Of a stretch of 64,000 nt of DNA, positions 35,004 through 46,617 are shown piece by piece. The notes under the pieces are model-generated. The model saw only the letters and a list, made by a program, of their open reading frames with translations, was not told where the DNA came from and made no database searches. The DNA is taken from the NCBI GenBank assembly GCA_015501075.1, contig JADNYJ010000017.1, positions 248,001-312,000 of the forward strand, written 5' to 3'. The position numbers and the translations under genes were made by a program. Position 1 is the first letter of the stretch, and each line of letters starts with the position of its first letter. The DNA comes from Gymnopilus junonius (Eukaryota > Basidiomycota > Agaricomycetes > Agaricales > Galerinaceae).

Positions 35004-36891
35004 ATGGCAGGGCCCATTTCGCGTTTTGGTTTCAGCAGAAGGTATTCTTTCTCATCTTTTACACGCTATAGACAGACACGAAGCGCGTGGAAAGCGTTGA
35101 TTTGTCAAACAGCGACATATTATTGTGAGCCGCTGCCTTTGGTCTCAATGTCAGCAGGTCCTTACTGTGTATCTTGGGATCAGGGCTTTCTTTTGCAACG
35201 CATTCTCTCTCGCTTTTCCTTGATGTAGCAGCTTACGGGGTGCTACAAAATAGTGGATTCGACGAAGATGAAGTGCAGCGAACGATTGGTAGGTTTCGTG
35301 ACTTGCGTTTCGTGTCAGCGTAACGGCAGTGCTTAACTTACCTTATGGTCAGCCCTTTTATTTCTCTTACATCTTCTTTGGTCGTTATTTTTTATTCTGA
35401 TGTATTTTATCAAGTAAGCACACTGCTATTTTATCGTTCTTCCTCTCAAAGAAGGTTGGTACTCATATTCTGCGCCTTTTGGCGTGTAGATTCACCTTCC
35501 AAGAGCCGATATTCGCTATCGACCATATAAAGCTCAGTCTATTGGCCTGCCTATCCTGCCAATGCAAGTGTACTTTTTTTCTCTTTGATCATCAAGATTT
35601 CATACGACATTGCACAGCTCCAATTATTATCTTGCTGTTACTCGGTCCCGCCACGCTTCTGAAAGGTTTCACAGCCAGTCAGACCACTTTAAAGTCCTTC
35701 CTCGTCATAGAAGGTTTATCCATTATTTCCTCGCTCTCGTGTAAGCATTTTGATATCATTTCTTCCGTCAATAATAATAACGATACAATTCTGCATCATG
35801 CTCACCAAAATTCAGTATGTATCGCTTCATGGATCACCTACACTGCCGCAGTCAGAGCTCGGGGAGAATGGTATTTACCTGTCGACCATGAACCCGTCGT
35901 TTCGAAGTGGACCATGGCTCCCCCGTCTGACTCGTCAAAGTGCTCAAACCTCCACATCCAGCTCTTTCTATCCGTTTTAGGACCAAATCCCTTACCAGAA
36001 GCTGCTCCAACTCTCGTCTTACGCCGCCTCATATTGTACTACCTTGAAAAAACACAAGGTCACAGCTTGTGGCAACCTTTCTATCATCGCTTGACGTATT
36101 ATTGTAAGTTTTTTTCAGATCTTATTGTCAAGGTCAAGTGGTCGATTTGTATGCACACAGGGATAACTTTGATTTGTATATCAGTCTCCTTGATTTCAGC
36201 AATTCCAGTCCTCTCCATTCAAGAATGGGATAAAAATGGCGGACGTACGTTTTGATCCACATTTCTGAGAACCTCAAAAATTGATAAAGACTAGTCCGGT
36301 CCCTTCGTACATTTGCGATCGTCAATACTCTCTCTCTTCTACTTATATTCATTCGGTAAGTTTTTCGAGACCGCTCTTCAACTTTATTTCTCTCTTCCTC
36401 ATTTCACTTCATTCTTAGCTTCTGGTCACACTATCAAAAGACAACATTACGAAAGGGTTTCTGCAATGCTTACGCGCAAGTCCGCATTGGAATTTTAAAT
36501 ACTTTTCTACTACGTAAGCCTAGTTCTTCAATTCCCTGAAATATTTTAAAGCTTGATGATTCTTTAGTCATTGCAGTTCTGGTCTTATGCCATAATTGCA
36601 AGGTAGCCAATGATTTGCGAGGTGTTTTCCTGTTGTTTATCATCTTCCCGTCCTCAATTTCCCCCTGTGCATGTAAGTACTTGCACCTCAACCTTTCAGG
36701 TGTTCTACCCACTTTCATGAAAAATTCATTACCACAATCTATCCTATGGGCTTTTGATAGCTTTAGGAGCTGCTTACATCACAGCGGTGGCCGCTATGGA
36801 AGCTCACGGATTTGAGCATTCGCCTGAGATCCCACGACCTACAGTCGCTGTGTGGAGGCTTGCACGTGGCTATGAACTCGAAGGCATTTAG
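35004..36891 (+). CDS. Tandem membrane-protein paralog B, two fused units
   Basis: ATG at 35004: MAGPISRFGFSRRYSFSSFT. First unit: TATYY, then a split Trp, gives YYWLSFATHSLSLFLDVAAY; FDEDEVQRTI; ALLFLLHLLWSLFFILMYFI; and LSLLACLSCQCK. It is followed in the same frame, without a stop, by ASWITYTAAVRARGEW, then MAPPSDSSKCSNLHIQL. The second unit then starts: YHRLTYY, split Trp, ITLICISVSLISAIPVL; LRSLRTFAIVNTLSLLLIFI; LIAVLVLCHNCK; AAYITAVAAMEAHGFEH. TAG at 36889-36891. Each unit repeats the same exon pattern and motifs. If a splice or start at 35913 separates them, this is two genes; as read there is no stop between the units, so a fused internal duplication is favoured. Family not recognised. 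Confidence 0.55.
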
Positions 36892-37857
36892 AAGTGAAAA
36901 TCCTGAGGGAAGAGAAGTTATGCATCGACGATCCAGCGCTTCCTTCAAAGTATTAGGTACTATACTTAATTATCTTACCTTTTGTCGGGGAGAGTACTGA
37001 TTATTTGTTTGATTTTAGGTTTCTGTTGGTACCAGTTTTCGCGATTGGCCACAGGAAGATGGACTAAACGGGAGGCTGACCGAGCACATAAACTTCCTTC
37101 CGAACCATGATTGCGTTAAGTGTTGCCGACATTCATACTGACTTGACTTCCGTACTTTTGTTGACCGGCATGTCGGATTCTTAATCCCCACGTCTTCTTC
37201 TTCTATCATTCATTGACCCGCCTATTTTTTTAAGTGTGGGAAGGGATGGTACTGCGTAATAAACTTTACACTTTCAGAATTGCAGAAGTGACCAGAAAAA
37301 AATGCGGTAGCTGCAAGGTACACTTGAGTTCTAGGACCAGGCCGGCAACCAAGGCGAGGCGCCTAACACGCCGTTCCGAGGCAGTGCACGTCAAATCTGG
37401 AAGCTCACGCCCAATTTGCTTGATGCCCTTGACCTCAGAGACTTTCAGACGACTTTCTTTGATCTTCCACTGTTTTAACGGTCTTTCTTCTAAAAGGAGC
37501 CGAAAATAGTAAACTTGTCTCCCTCGGGAGCCGAGTCCAGGAACAAATTGACCCGAGTGCAAATTAGCTTATGTAATAGCTCACGTGCTCGTCCACAAAA
37601 AAAAATGTTGACGTTCCTTGGGTTGGATTCAGGGCTTTCCTCATTTCTCTGTCTCGTCCTCGCTTCACCGCCAATTACCCCTATCCCTCCCTTCCTTTTT
37701 ACAGCCTACTTTCTTGTACAGCGGAGGGGATCTTATATCTTGGGTGCGTCCTCATTGTCTTGCGCGTTCTGCACCGAGTTCATTCAGCTTATCCCCGGCT
37801 GCAGATAAATTTCGTCGCCCTTGACATCCAGACTACAATTGTCAGGTTGAATTCTCA
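36892..37857. other. Intergenic, no gene seen
   Basis: 966 bp upstream of the C2H2 factor. Short overlapping open frames on both strands have no family-like content. Confidence 0.4.
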
Positions 37858-39200
37858 ATGGACGCCATAGCAGAAACACAGGAGCTCGTAGCAGCTGCCG
37901 AGCCTAGTCTCAATACCGAGGAGACCGCTAACTCAGGTCCCGTCGCCGACGTGGTCGAGGTACGTGTACCCTGGAACGCCGTCTCGGCAGGCCTTTCTCT
38001 CATAACTCACGTTGTGCAGGCGAACACCACTTCTGTCCCCAGCGAGGAAAAAAACGGGTCCACGTCCCCTCTAAGGGTTCTGCCTCTCCACCTCGGCGTC
38101 CACTCACGCGCTCACAGACCGGGACCGTCACTAAGCGCCGAATCCGAGATGATTCCGACCACATTAGCGAAACCAAAAAGCGGACACCAGCTCCGCGCAA
38201 AAAGCAAAAGACCTCTTCGACGCCCTCAACTGACAGCTTCCCCCCGCTGGCCCAGGACCCGTATTCCACCACAAGTCCGAGTGACGGCCGCAGTCCCACT
38301 CGTGAAGTTTCACTCGCCTCATCAACGTCCTCAACGAGCGGCGTGGGACACAGCGCATTCTTGGCTGGCCAGCAACTCACGTTCTACCACGCGCATAACT
38401 CGGAGGACCAGCAGCAGCTTGAAAGTCGCCTTCCTCGTTCTAGGGCGACGCTTCCCACTCCTATTCCTAACTTGACGAAAAAGAGCCGTGGCAGACGCGT
38501 GCCCACCCAGGACACTGCGCTCAATGATCCGGACAGGAAGGATCACAGGCTGTATGTATGTACGGTCGATGGGTGTGGGAAGTGCTTTCATCGTGGTGAG
38601 CACCTAAAACGGCACATTCGTTCCATCCATACGCATGAGAAACGTAAGTGGTCTCTCTTGACTTTTTGATTACGACCTCGAGGCCGTTCTAATCCCTCTT
38701 CTGCAGCGTTTAAATGCACTTTTCCTTTGTGCCAAAAGTATTTCAATCGACATGACAATCTGCTCCAACACCTCAAGGTTCACAGGGAAACCGCACCCCA
38801 GGAGGCCGGCGCTCAGGAAGACGTCAAACAGACTATCTCTGCCCCACCTCCTCAGAGGTATTCGGCTCCATCACAGTCGTCATCCTCAATTTCACCGCCG
38901 GTGTATCGTCATCGTCGGCGCTCGTACTCCCCCGCCCGCATGCCAGAACCGGAATCGCCTGTAGGCCCTGCCATACCCCGCACAATTTATAATGCGTTCC
39001 CGAGGGCCACGATGACGATGGGGCCTATGATGGCCACATCGACCTATACTTCCTACCCTTCCTCAATGGCTTTCAGTGCCGCTACAAATTCTATCAGTCT
39101 TCTGGCTGACATGGCGGTCTCTTCATTGCGGACGGAGCTGCCTCAGTCACCCGTCGATTCTCTGAATCGTACCAGCGCTTTTCGCTCTAATCCTTATTGA
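37858..39200 (+). CDS. C2H2 zinc-finger transcription factor
   Basis: Nuclear DNA-binding protein. ATG at 37858: MDAIAETQELVAAAEPSLNT. A basic, Ser/Pro-rich region follows (PPRRPLTRSQTGTVTKRRIR, KKRTPAPRKKQKTSS), fitting a nuclear localisation signal. Two tandem C2H2 fingers come next: CTVDGCGKCFHRGEHLKRHI with a histidine-ended IRSIH, then, after an intron at about 38644-38705, CTFPLCQKYFNRHDNLLQHL ending KVH. The arrangement is like Msn2/Com2-type factors that bind short G/C-rich stress elements. The tail is Ser/Pro-rich, ending TSAFRSNPY (stop 39198-39200). The first intron is either 37960-38020, which then needs one extra C near 38066, or extends to about 38075, which keeps the frame. Confidence 0.85.
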
Positions 39201-40175
39201 TCGGGATTTCCGCGTGCCATGCATGGTTCTGCCACATCCCATCCAGCGACCAGCTCGCCTCACGGGCCCTCGACATACTGGCTGCCACTCTTTATCTGTG
39301 GCCTGACTCCAGGCCCGGGTAAAATCAAAAGTTCACCTGTACCACATTAACATAGGACAGTACATAAAGCGAACGCTTTTTCTTTTTAATTTCTCGCTTT
39401 CTTCCCTTTCGGGCCATATTTTCCATTTTTTTTTGCTGTCCTTTTCCTCGTCAACGCTTTATATATCTATTTATCGTATACGTAATTAGACAGACCTGTA
39501 TGTTCAGCGCTTTTTCAGCTAGCTGACTTCGATGTTGTACTCCTCCCCATCTCCGTCTTCCTCCGTTATTATCACCATCATCGCTTGTTTATACATCACG
39601 ACTTCCCTCCTCTCTTCCTATGCCCGTTCCCCAATTTCCTTTTTCCCGCTCCTCTTCCCGTCCCGACTCTAGTCTCCTTGTCTGTCCAACCTCGCATTTT
39701 GTGGCCTTATTTAGTTACAGTATTTATCAACCTCTGTTATGCTTGACGTTTACTACTCAACTTGATTCTCTACATAGATAGATGCTTTCTAAATGCCCAA
39801 GCAGCCTTACTCGAATTGTGCTAAAACTTTTTAAAAATCGGGTCGACACCATTCAGGGGTCCCAATCCCGAAATAGCGCTGCGCGGAAACAAACTCTTGC
39901 TTCGCCGCTCATAATCAATAAATCTATCACTATCATATCAGTCACTGCTAACGCTGTGAGGCTATGTTGCTGCCTACTGTTGCTGCCTACAGCCCTTTTT
40001 CTGTGTTTCTCTGTAAGTGACACTCGCCTTCCTGTGGCATCTCCTCCTGTTCACCGACAAGTAACACCCCATTGTTCTCAAGAGTATTCCTCGATTGCCA
40101 GGCCTTCCACACCGCACTTATATTTCTCAAAACCAAGGACATCATTGAACAGTGCCGGCGCATTCAAAATTCGCC
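39201..40175. other. Intergenic, pyrimidine-rich
   Basis: 975 bp, strongly T/C-rich over 39360-39660, likely a long 3' untranslated region of the zinc-finger gene. No gene recognised. Confidence 0.4.
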
Positions 40176-41266
40176 ATGGCTTCCCAAGACGATTCTTCGC
40201 TTGCACCTCCAGCACCTCCCGTAGCTTTCCTGTTCAATCACCTGTGCCTTACAAGTCTTACTCTCGACATCCTTTCCTCACTGAAACAGGGATTAAAGGG
40301 CAACGTGTCCTTTGGTTAGATGGGAACGGAGGTTGGGGAATATATGATACAAGGGAGCTTCATACCCTTCCAGGCATTACATGGGAGAAGACAATGGAGG
40401 ACTGGGCAAAGAAGGTCAGGCAATCGTCCAGACAAACATCAAAAAGCCTCCCGATGAGCGCATCGATTCTGTCATGTGGTCGGTCGATTTTGACTCGCAA
40501 CCAACAGCAGAGATGTGGCAGATCTTGGACGGGCTCTCGCCTAAGCATTTGCACATGTCCTCAGGGTTCGGAGAGCGGTCCGCCCATCGCACCTCTGGGC
40601 TTCCTCAAACACCAGTGGACCAGCTAGAGACCCTCACCGTGAGCGGTGACACCAATTCTAAATTCTTCAAGGGTGCTCCGAAAGTGGTGGTCCAGAATCA
40701 TGTCCCTTTCGTTGGAATTATGCTACATGCATAATCTTGTCCTACCACACGCCACGCGACTGAAGGACCTGCACATTATAGAGAACAACGCTTGCGATAT
40801 ATTCTGCCATGCTGTGGATAGCAAGCGGAACTCGGGCTTGGCTAAGCAGCTGGAGGTGCTCGAGATTAGGACCAAGAACGGGCACGATTTGGAAAGCATA
40901 TATACCCCCAGAGGGTTCAGGCGGCGTCTCAAGAAGTGTACGAACCTGCGAGAGTTTACTTTTGCTGCAGGTATGAAAAACGGTTTGGACGTCCGGCTCA
41001 CGGAGTATATTTCAAACTCTGTTGAGGAATTGACGTTGGAATTCTCCCGTTCACTTCCATTCCTTCGCGAATCTTATGAATGGGTTGAGTCTGCTGCTGA
41101 CTCAACTTGGCTGCCTCGGTTGAAGAGTTTCAAGATGACGGTTGATCCAAAAAGTTATTTCGGGGACATGATGATTATGCGCGTAAGGAATTCTCCTCAA
41201 GAAAGAGTGGAAGTGGATCTGCCTATGGACTTCACTCCTAAGAGGTTCAACCAGGAGTTCGATTAG
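40176..41266 (+). CDS. LRR-like protein of unknown function, frame uncertain
   Basis: ATG at 40176: MASQDDSSLAPPAPPVAFLF. The body resembles leucine-rich-repeat parts of F-box-type proteins: WSVDFDSQPTAEMWQILDG, LSPKHLHMSSG, VDQLETLTVSG; then LVLPHATRLKDLHIIEN, LAKQLEVLEIRTKN, CTNLREFTFAAG, VEELTLEFSRS and LPRLKSFKMTVD. It ends DFTPKRFNQEFD with TAG at 41264-41266. Two joins are unclear: between the first exon and the 40381 frame, and near 40690-40720, where the frame moves by one base without a good intron. No F-box is visible. It may be a pseudogene. Confidence 0.5.
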
Positions 41267-42103
41267 ATGAGGCGACAAGTGTACGATCTCCTAAGATCCA
41301 GACAGCCATCAGTGGAGTGCCTGCTTTGATTATTTTCTGGAAACAGTTGACTCCATTTGTATAAAGAAACAACAGGCCTGATAGTCATGATCATGACTCT
41401 TGTAAGTAGTGTAGTATGATACGTTGTATATACCATTTCATCACGTACCTCTGAATCATTCTGACCCCATATTTATGTCGTGACTTGTACGATACCTGTT
41501 TATCAATTTTATTTTTACTTTTACCACGATTCTGGCAGGACTATTACTTACTCTTCTGAGTTCTCTCTTGTTTCTTTCCTTCTGTTTTCTTCGGGTCCAG
41601 GATAGGACCTCAAATTTCTAAGCATTGGATGACGCGGTGCTTGCGCAAACGAGAATATATCACGTAATTTTTTTCCAGCCAGTACGTCGTCTCGACTAAA
41701 ACTGAGGGCGACTGGCAGGCGCCTCAGGTATGAGTTTCCTCTTCCCGCCCTCTTTCCGTGTCTTTCCTTGGCATGTGCCCATTTTCCTCTGTACTTGCAA
41801 AGCTGTGTACTTTGGACCGTTGATATGGGTTTGCTTGCCGTAAATCTATAATGGATTGGTAATGGAACCTTCCTGAATCTTCGAACTGCACTGCCAATAT
41901 ATATATGTGGATGACGTCTTGGCTAAATCGCAGCATACTTGCCTCACGGTGGGCATGCCCTAACCCAAGTATCGGAATTACTGTGATATAAAAGAGCAAA
42001 GAGCGCTTCAAGTTGATCCCAACACCGATCTTGAGACTCCTCTCATCAGTGCACTACGCTCGGAACTTTCTCTTTGGACTGCGACTACACATCTGTAGTG
42101 ATA
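41267..42103. other. Intergenic with promoter of the metacaspase-fusion gene
   Basis: 837 bp. Only the TATA element at 41987 stands out; no gene seen. Confidence 0.4.
41987..41994 (+). promoter_or_regulatory. TATA box
   Basis: TATAAAAG, 117 nt upstream of the ATG at 42104, supporting a gene start in that area. Confidence 0.45.
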
Positions 42104-45100
42104 TGGTACAGCGGATTGCAGGTAAACCCCCTGACGTGAGTTGACTTCGTAAGCTCAGAAACCCACATGCTATATGCTAATGGTACCACCAGGCTCTCCG
42201 AGGTGGTAAAATACCGCGTCTCTCCACATGTCGAGGAAGAGGCGAGTCAAGCAGAAGGGCAGTATCTAGCAGTGGACAGCCACCACAACCAGATGAAGCA
42301 GAGGAGCAACGACCGACGAGATCGACTGCACCCCGGAGAGAGGCGGAGACTTCAAGGTCCGTTCTCCACTAGCACCCAGTCTTTACTTTTACCTACCTTT
42401 TGTTGACTATCCCACTCATAGATCAAATTCAAATGTGTCGTTTCTCCAAGGAACCCAAGGAGTTGGAGTCACAGATACTACCTTCCTGAACGCTAATGGG
42501 GACTATACCCGCCATTCCAGTGATATAAACATTACTCTACACAATCATTGTAAGTCCAAAACTCAGATGAAAACTCTGCTTCAACTTTGTTTCTGCAGCA
42601 GGAAGAGGGGCGGATGATGGAGGTCCCGGAAATGTTGCAACCTTGGTAAGGTGTTCGTGCGAACTGGTTTCCCCGCTCGGCATTTATCGAACATTTTTAG
42701 CAGAGAGTATCGGCCTCGCCTGTGGATAATAGAAGGGCATCGCCCACCAACGACCTGCAGCCTCTAGGCCATCATGGCTTCGCTTCTTCAGCGCATGGTT
42801 ATCCCACGTACGAATCTTTCCCAGTTGACGAATGGGTATGTAAATTTATTCTTGCATCTCATATGAGCATTTTTAAAAAGGATGTAGATTCCGTCATCAA
42901 CTCCCGCCCCAGTACGGAAGAGCTGCGAGATATACCAGAGCCAACTAGCAACCAAGGGCCGTGGTTATCCCTTGTGGAAACCAGGACCAAATAACAATCT
43001 TCCGTCAGCCTATCAGAGAGCAGGCATGTCAATTGGTGATGTGGGTACTTTTACAGATTCAGGAGGCTTTGACTTCTTGTTCAATATCTGCCTCCCGGCT
43101 GACCATCCTATCAACCGGGAAGGCGGTGTGCCCGAAGGCTTCTACCCGGTGCAAAATTTAAGGCGATGTGACATTCAAAGACATGCGGAATTCCATCCGG
43201 GCAGCTATTTGTGCAGTCAAGATATCAAGACATCTCAGTATAATGGTGATTTGTGAGTAAAATCGTGAAGTGTAATCTCTCTGAACCTGAATTTTATCAA
43301 GGTCTCGGGGCCTGGCATTTGAGTCGTCTGCGAGCGAAGGAGCAATCCTCACCATGCCCAGTGGAGCAACATCAACGGAGCTCACCAGTGTTCTGGATTT
43401 CGAAGATTATATGGCTCTCCACATTGAAAATTGGTATAAATTCATCATTGGTGTTCGTTCACGCAAGGTTGAGAATGGCGGTGTGCGCCTTGTTATCGGT
43501 TGCGACAAATCATCGACGTGGGGTATGGCAACGCTCGCGAATACATCTCAAAGAGAACCCTCTCATCTGACGTTCAAAGCCGCGGTCCCCAGCGCTTCAG
43601 GGCCTCCTCATACCTGGGATTGTTCAGGCATGGTTGAGGCCAAGATAGGACCGACCGCAGACGAGATCGACATGCTGAATGAAGACCCGGGCCCCAGCTC
43701 AACAAGTTCATATGAGAATCAGTGCCTGTTTGTGAAAACGCTGAACGCGACCTTTGACGACGAAACATGGTGTAATTTAAATGCTCGCATCAAGGCTTCC
43801 AGACTCAAGGCAAGGGGAAGTCAGAGATTTTCTCCTTCCTTTTGTTCTAGTCAGGCCCCTTCACCCTCTAGCGGGAATGACTGTTCCGATGCAGGCGCTG
43901 CCACTGGGGATTCGACCAATAACTATGCACTTTCTCTGGCCTTACCAGTCGTTCAAATAGTGCATAGTGAACCAACGACGATGGTGACAATGTTCTTCTT
44001 ATTTTTGCTTTACTGCTGCTGATTATCTGTGTCCGTGTTGTAGTTGGCGCACCCTTCAAATGTCATCAATAAGTTGCTGTTGGACCATGTATGCCATATC
44101 TTTACTGTCGGAAGACCATTTCTAATTTCTTGTTTGTTAGTTTAAGAAAAGCTCCGATTGCGTGAAAACGATTATCACAAGTGACACTCACTGGTCATCT
44201 GTTCTCTCAAAGGTCTTTAAGAATATTGTTTTTTCATCGTACTAAACTCAATTATCATAAAGGATGATGTAACTCTTCCGTCTGAAGAGGAACTATTTTC
44301 CAGGATTATTAAGACGTACACGCCACGATTTGATGCAGACTCTGGTTAGTAATTGAAAGTGGCTTTAACGAAATTCATTTTGTTGATTGGTACCATTTCT
44401 GCAGGCATTGTTCGTTTAGAAGCTATATCGTCGGAGGCCAGTGCAGAAGAAGTATTTTCACCTGCTTGGTCATCAGCAGACCTTTTTTCACCTTCTGGGT
44501 TGGGTGATAAGGTTGATACTGTTTTTCATGCCCGAATTCAAAATGAGGAACAAGAAAAAGGCCCAAGCACTGCAACGGCAAAGGAGAGAATACCTAAGAA
44601 GAAAGCTCTCTTGATTGGAATCAACTATGCTCCGGGAGGAACGCAGAGCGACGAGACACCCAAGACAATAGAGCCGAACCTCCCCAGCCTCTAAGAAAGA
44701 AAAGGCGTTTGAACAAGGAGCCGGATAGAAGGCCACTACTTACTGGCTCACATAAGGATGTCGCGGCACTGAAGAGTTTGCTTGAAGGTAAGAACTTGTT
44801 CGTCAACGTTTAATCGTTACATTCTGACCTTTTTCTTTTCCTCAGAGAACTATGGATATGCTCCTCAAGACATTGTCTTACTCGTCGATGATGATGACCC
44901 GAGCAATATGAAGCCTACTAAGGCGAACATTGTCGGTGCAATATCCTTGATAAAAACCATCCGCATCTGATAGTCATTTACTTTCCAGATAGCCCAACTC
45001 GAGAAGTTGGTTGACGATGCCGAGAGCCGAGACCGGTTCATCTTCCTTTGTTAGTAAAATGCTGTTGCGCTGCGACGTCTTGCTGAAGTTTCTTTCTTCT

Positions 45101-46617
45101 CAGTTTCTGGGCACTCCAATCAACAGCCTGAGGCTCACGACGAAATGAGGGAGGAAGACGGCCAGGAGGAATGTGAGTTATTGAACAATCAACAACTCCG
45201 CCGTGACCGGCTCCCGATTAACCTTTTGTTCAGTCATCATCGCATGCGATGGACAAAGTATCTCAAATCACGTCAGTTGTTTGGACGCAATGCTGGCATA
45301 AAGATTCTCATCCGCATTTAGGAATTACGGACTAGGCTCATCGAGCCTCTGCCCCCTGGATGTAGTTTGACTGTGTGCAACGTTCCTTTAAAACTTCTTA
45401 ATTTGTACTCCAACCGTGTTTTTGTAGGCTATCTTTGACTGCTGCCATTCGGGCTCCTCGCGTGGGGTATTTTCCTTTGTCCGCCGTTTCAGTTGTTCTC
45501 AGATCTATATTTTTTTTCTTAGGTCTTCATGATCAACGCAACCAACATCATGATCCTGGGCCTTGGGTCAATGATGAACAAGAGGGCACGAACAGTGAGT
45601 TTAATCTTTGACTTGACGACTTATGAACTTACTGATGATGTTCAATATACAGGACGAAAACAAAGGGTCGAGGAGGGTTATCATTCCTCAATCCCCAACT
45701 CCTTTAAAGTTCGATATCAACCTAGCGGTGTATCCTTAACTACCAGCACTCGATATAGCATTCAACCGATGGACACTTCCTGGGACCTGGGGACAGGCTC
45801 AAACCATGGAATGACAAGCCCGGAGCGACCGCAGGATGACCAAAATTCCCAGGATTCACGAGCGCAGGCTCATCTCCCTGAGGATCTGGCAGACTCGCAG
45901 AGAATGTCTAGCATTCCAACACCCATAGGCCTCTGGCCTCAGCTAGTTGGCAAGATTTGTCTCATGAAAGTCAGACTGCTTGCGATGGAAGATACGAAGA
46001 GAGTTCGAGTCCGGGTCATGATTCGGATTCTATGCCAAGGCCAGAGCTTGTAAGCCGCAATCCTTGTTGTGCTGTGAACAGTTGACTGCGTTACTGAATT
46101 TATACATTCACTTCCATAGCTGTGCTTTTCATTTGCGAAAGATTCTTTAGAGGAGCGTGAGGGTGCATCCGCAACTCAGGTTTGTTACTTCATTTTATTC
46201 CTTCGCTTTTGAGTTTCAAAGTCTGATCGATGGAATACAGTACCTCATAAAGATTTTGCGTATGTTACATTCCTGATGAACACCACTGCCATTATGTTGA
46301 CACATGAATTTTAGGAGAGAATCCTCAGCGGATGCTCAATGAGGTACTGACGCTTATCAGGTGGGCTTTTTTTCCTTCCTCTAATTTCCAAAGCGATGTG
46401 GATGTGTGGCTGATTATTGAATTGGTCTAGCCATCATATTGGCAAATACTATGTGGGATTGTACGAAAGAAGTTGCACAACCAGTCCAAGAGAAATAGCT
46501 CCTTTGAGCACAAGTTTTGCGAGATTTAGCCTCTTGCGCCCAAGTGGGCCTGTGGCACTGCAATTGTTGGGTGAGCTGCTCTATATGATAATTGTCCAAT
46601 GTGAATTGATTTTCTGA
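42104..46617 (+). CDS. Metacaspase-like (C14) peptidase fused to a basidiomycete-specific region
   Basis: One long multi-exon gene. The 5' end is unresolved (ATG 42104 is the best candidate). After a low-complexity lead come VSFLQGTQGVGVTDTTFLNA followed by NGDY, a motif seen at N-termini of fungal NACHT-type proteins; YPLWKPGPNN; IGDVGTFTDSGGFDFLFNIC; WYKFIIGVRSRKVENGGVRL with IGCDKSSTWGMA; and HPSNVINKLLLDH. These continue over introns into TLPSEEELFSRI and then the caspase domain: KKKALLIGINYAPGG, LTGSHKDVAALKSLLE, YGYAPQDIVLLVDDDD. The catalytic His is in FIFLFSGHSNQQ, the Cys in LTAIFDCCHSGSS. Next are SWQDLSHESQTACDG, ENPQRMLNEVLTLI. Near 44685 the frame breaks at a CCCC run; one extra C restores it. 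The 3' end is uncertain. Likely role, by inference: regulated cell death or incompatibility. Confidence 0.75.

Noticed and set aside
35913..35920. Independent start of a third membrane-protein gene
   Set aside because: The preceding unit runs in the same frame through this ATG without a stop, so it cannot be called a separate gene without transcript evidence.
38343..38475. Alternative long ORF from 37858 to 38475 ending LLFLT
   Set aside because: It is out of frame with the zinc fingers; the Ser/Pro/Lys-rich reading that joins the fingers is the coding one.
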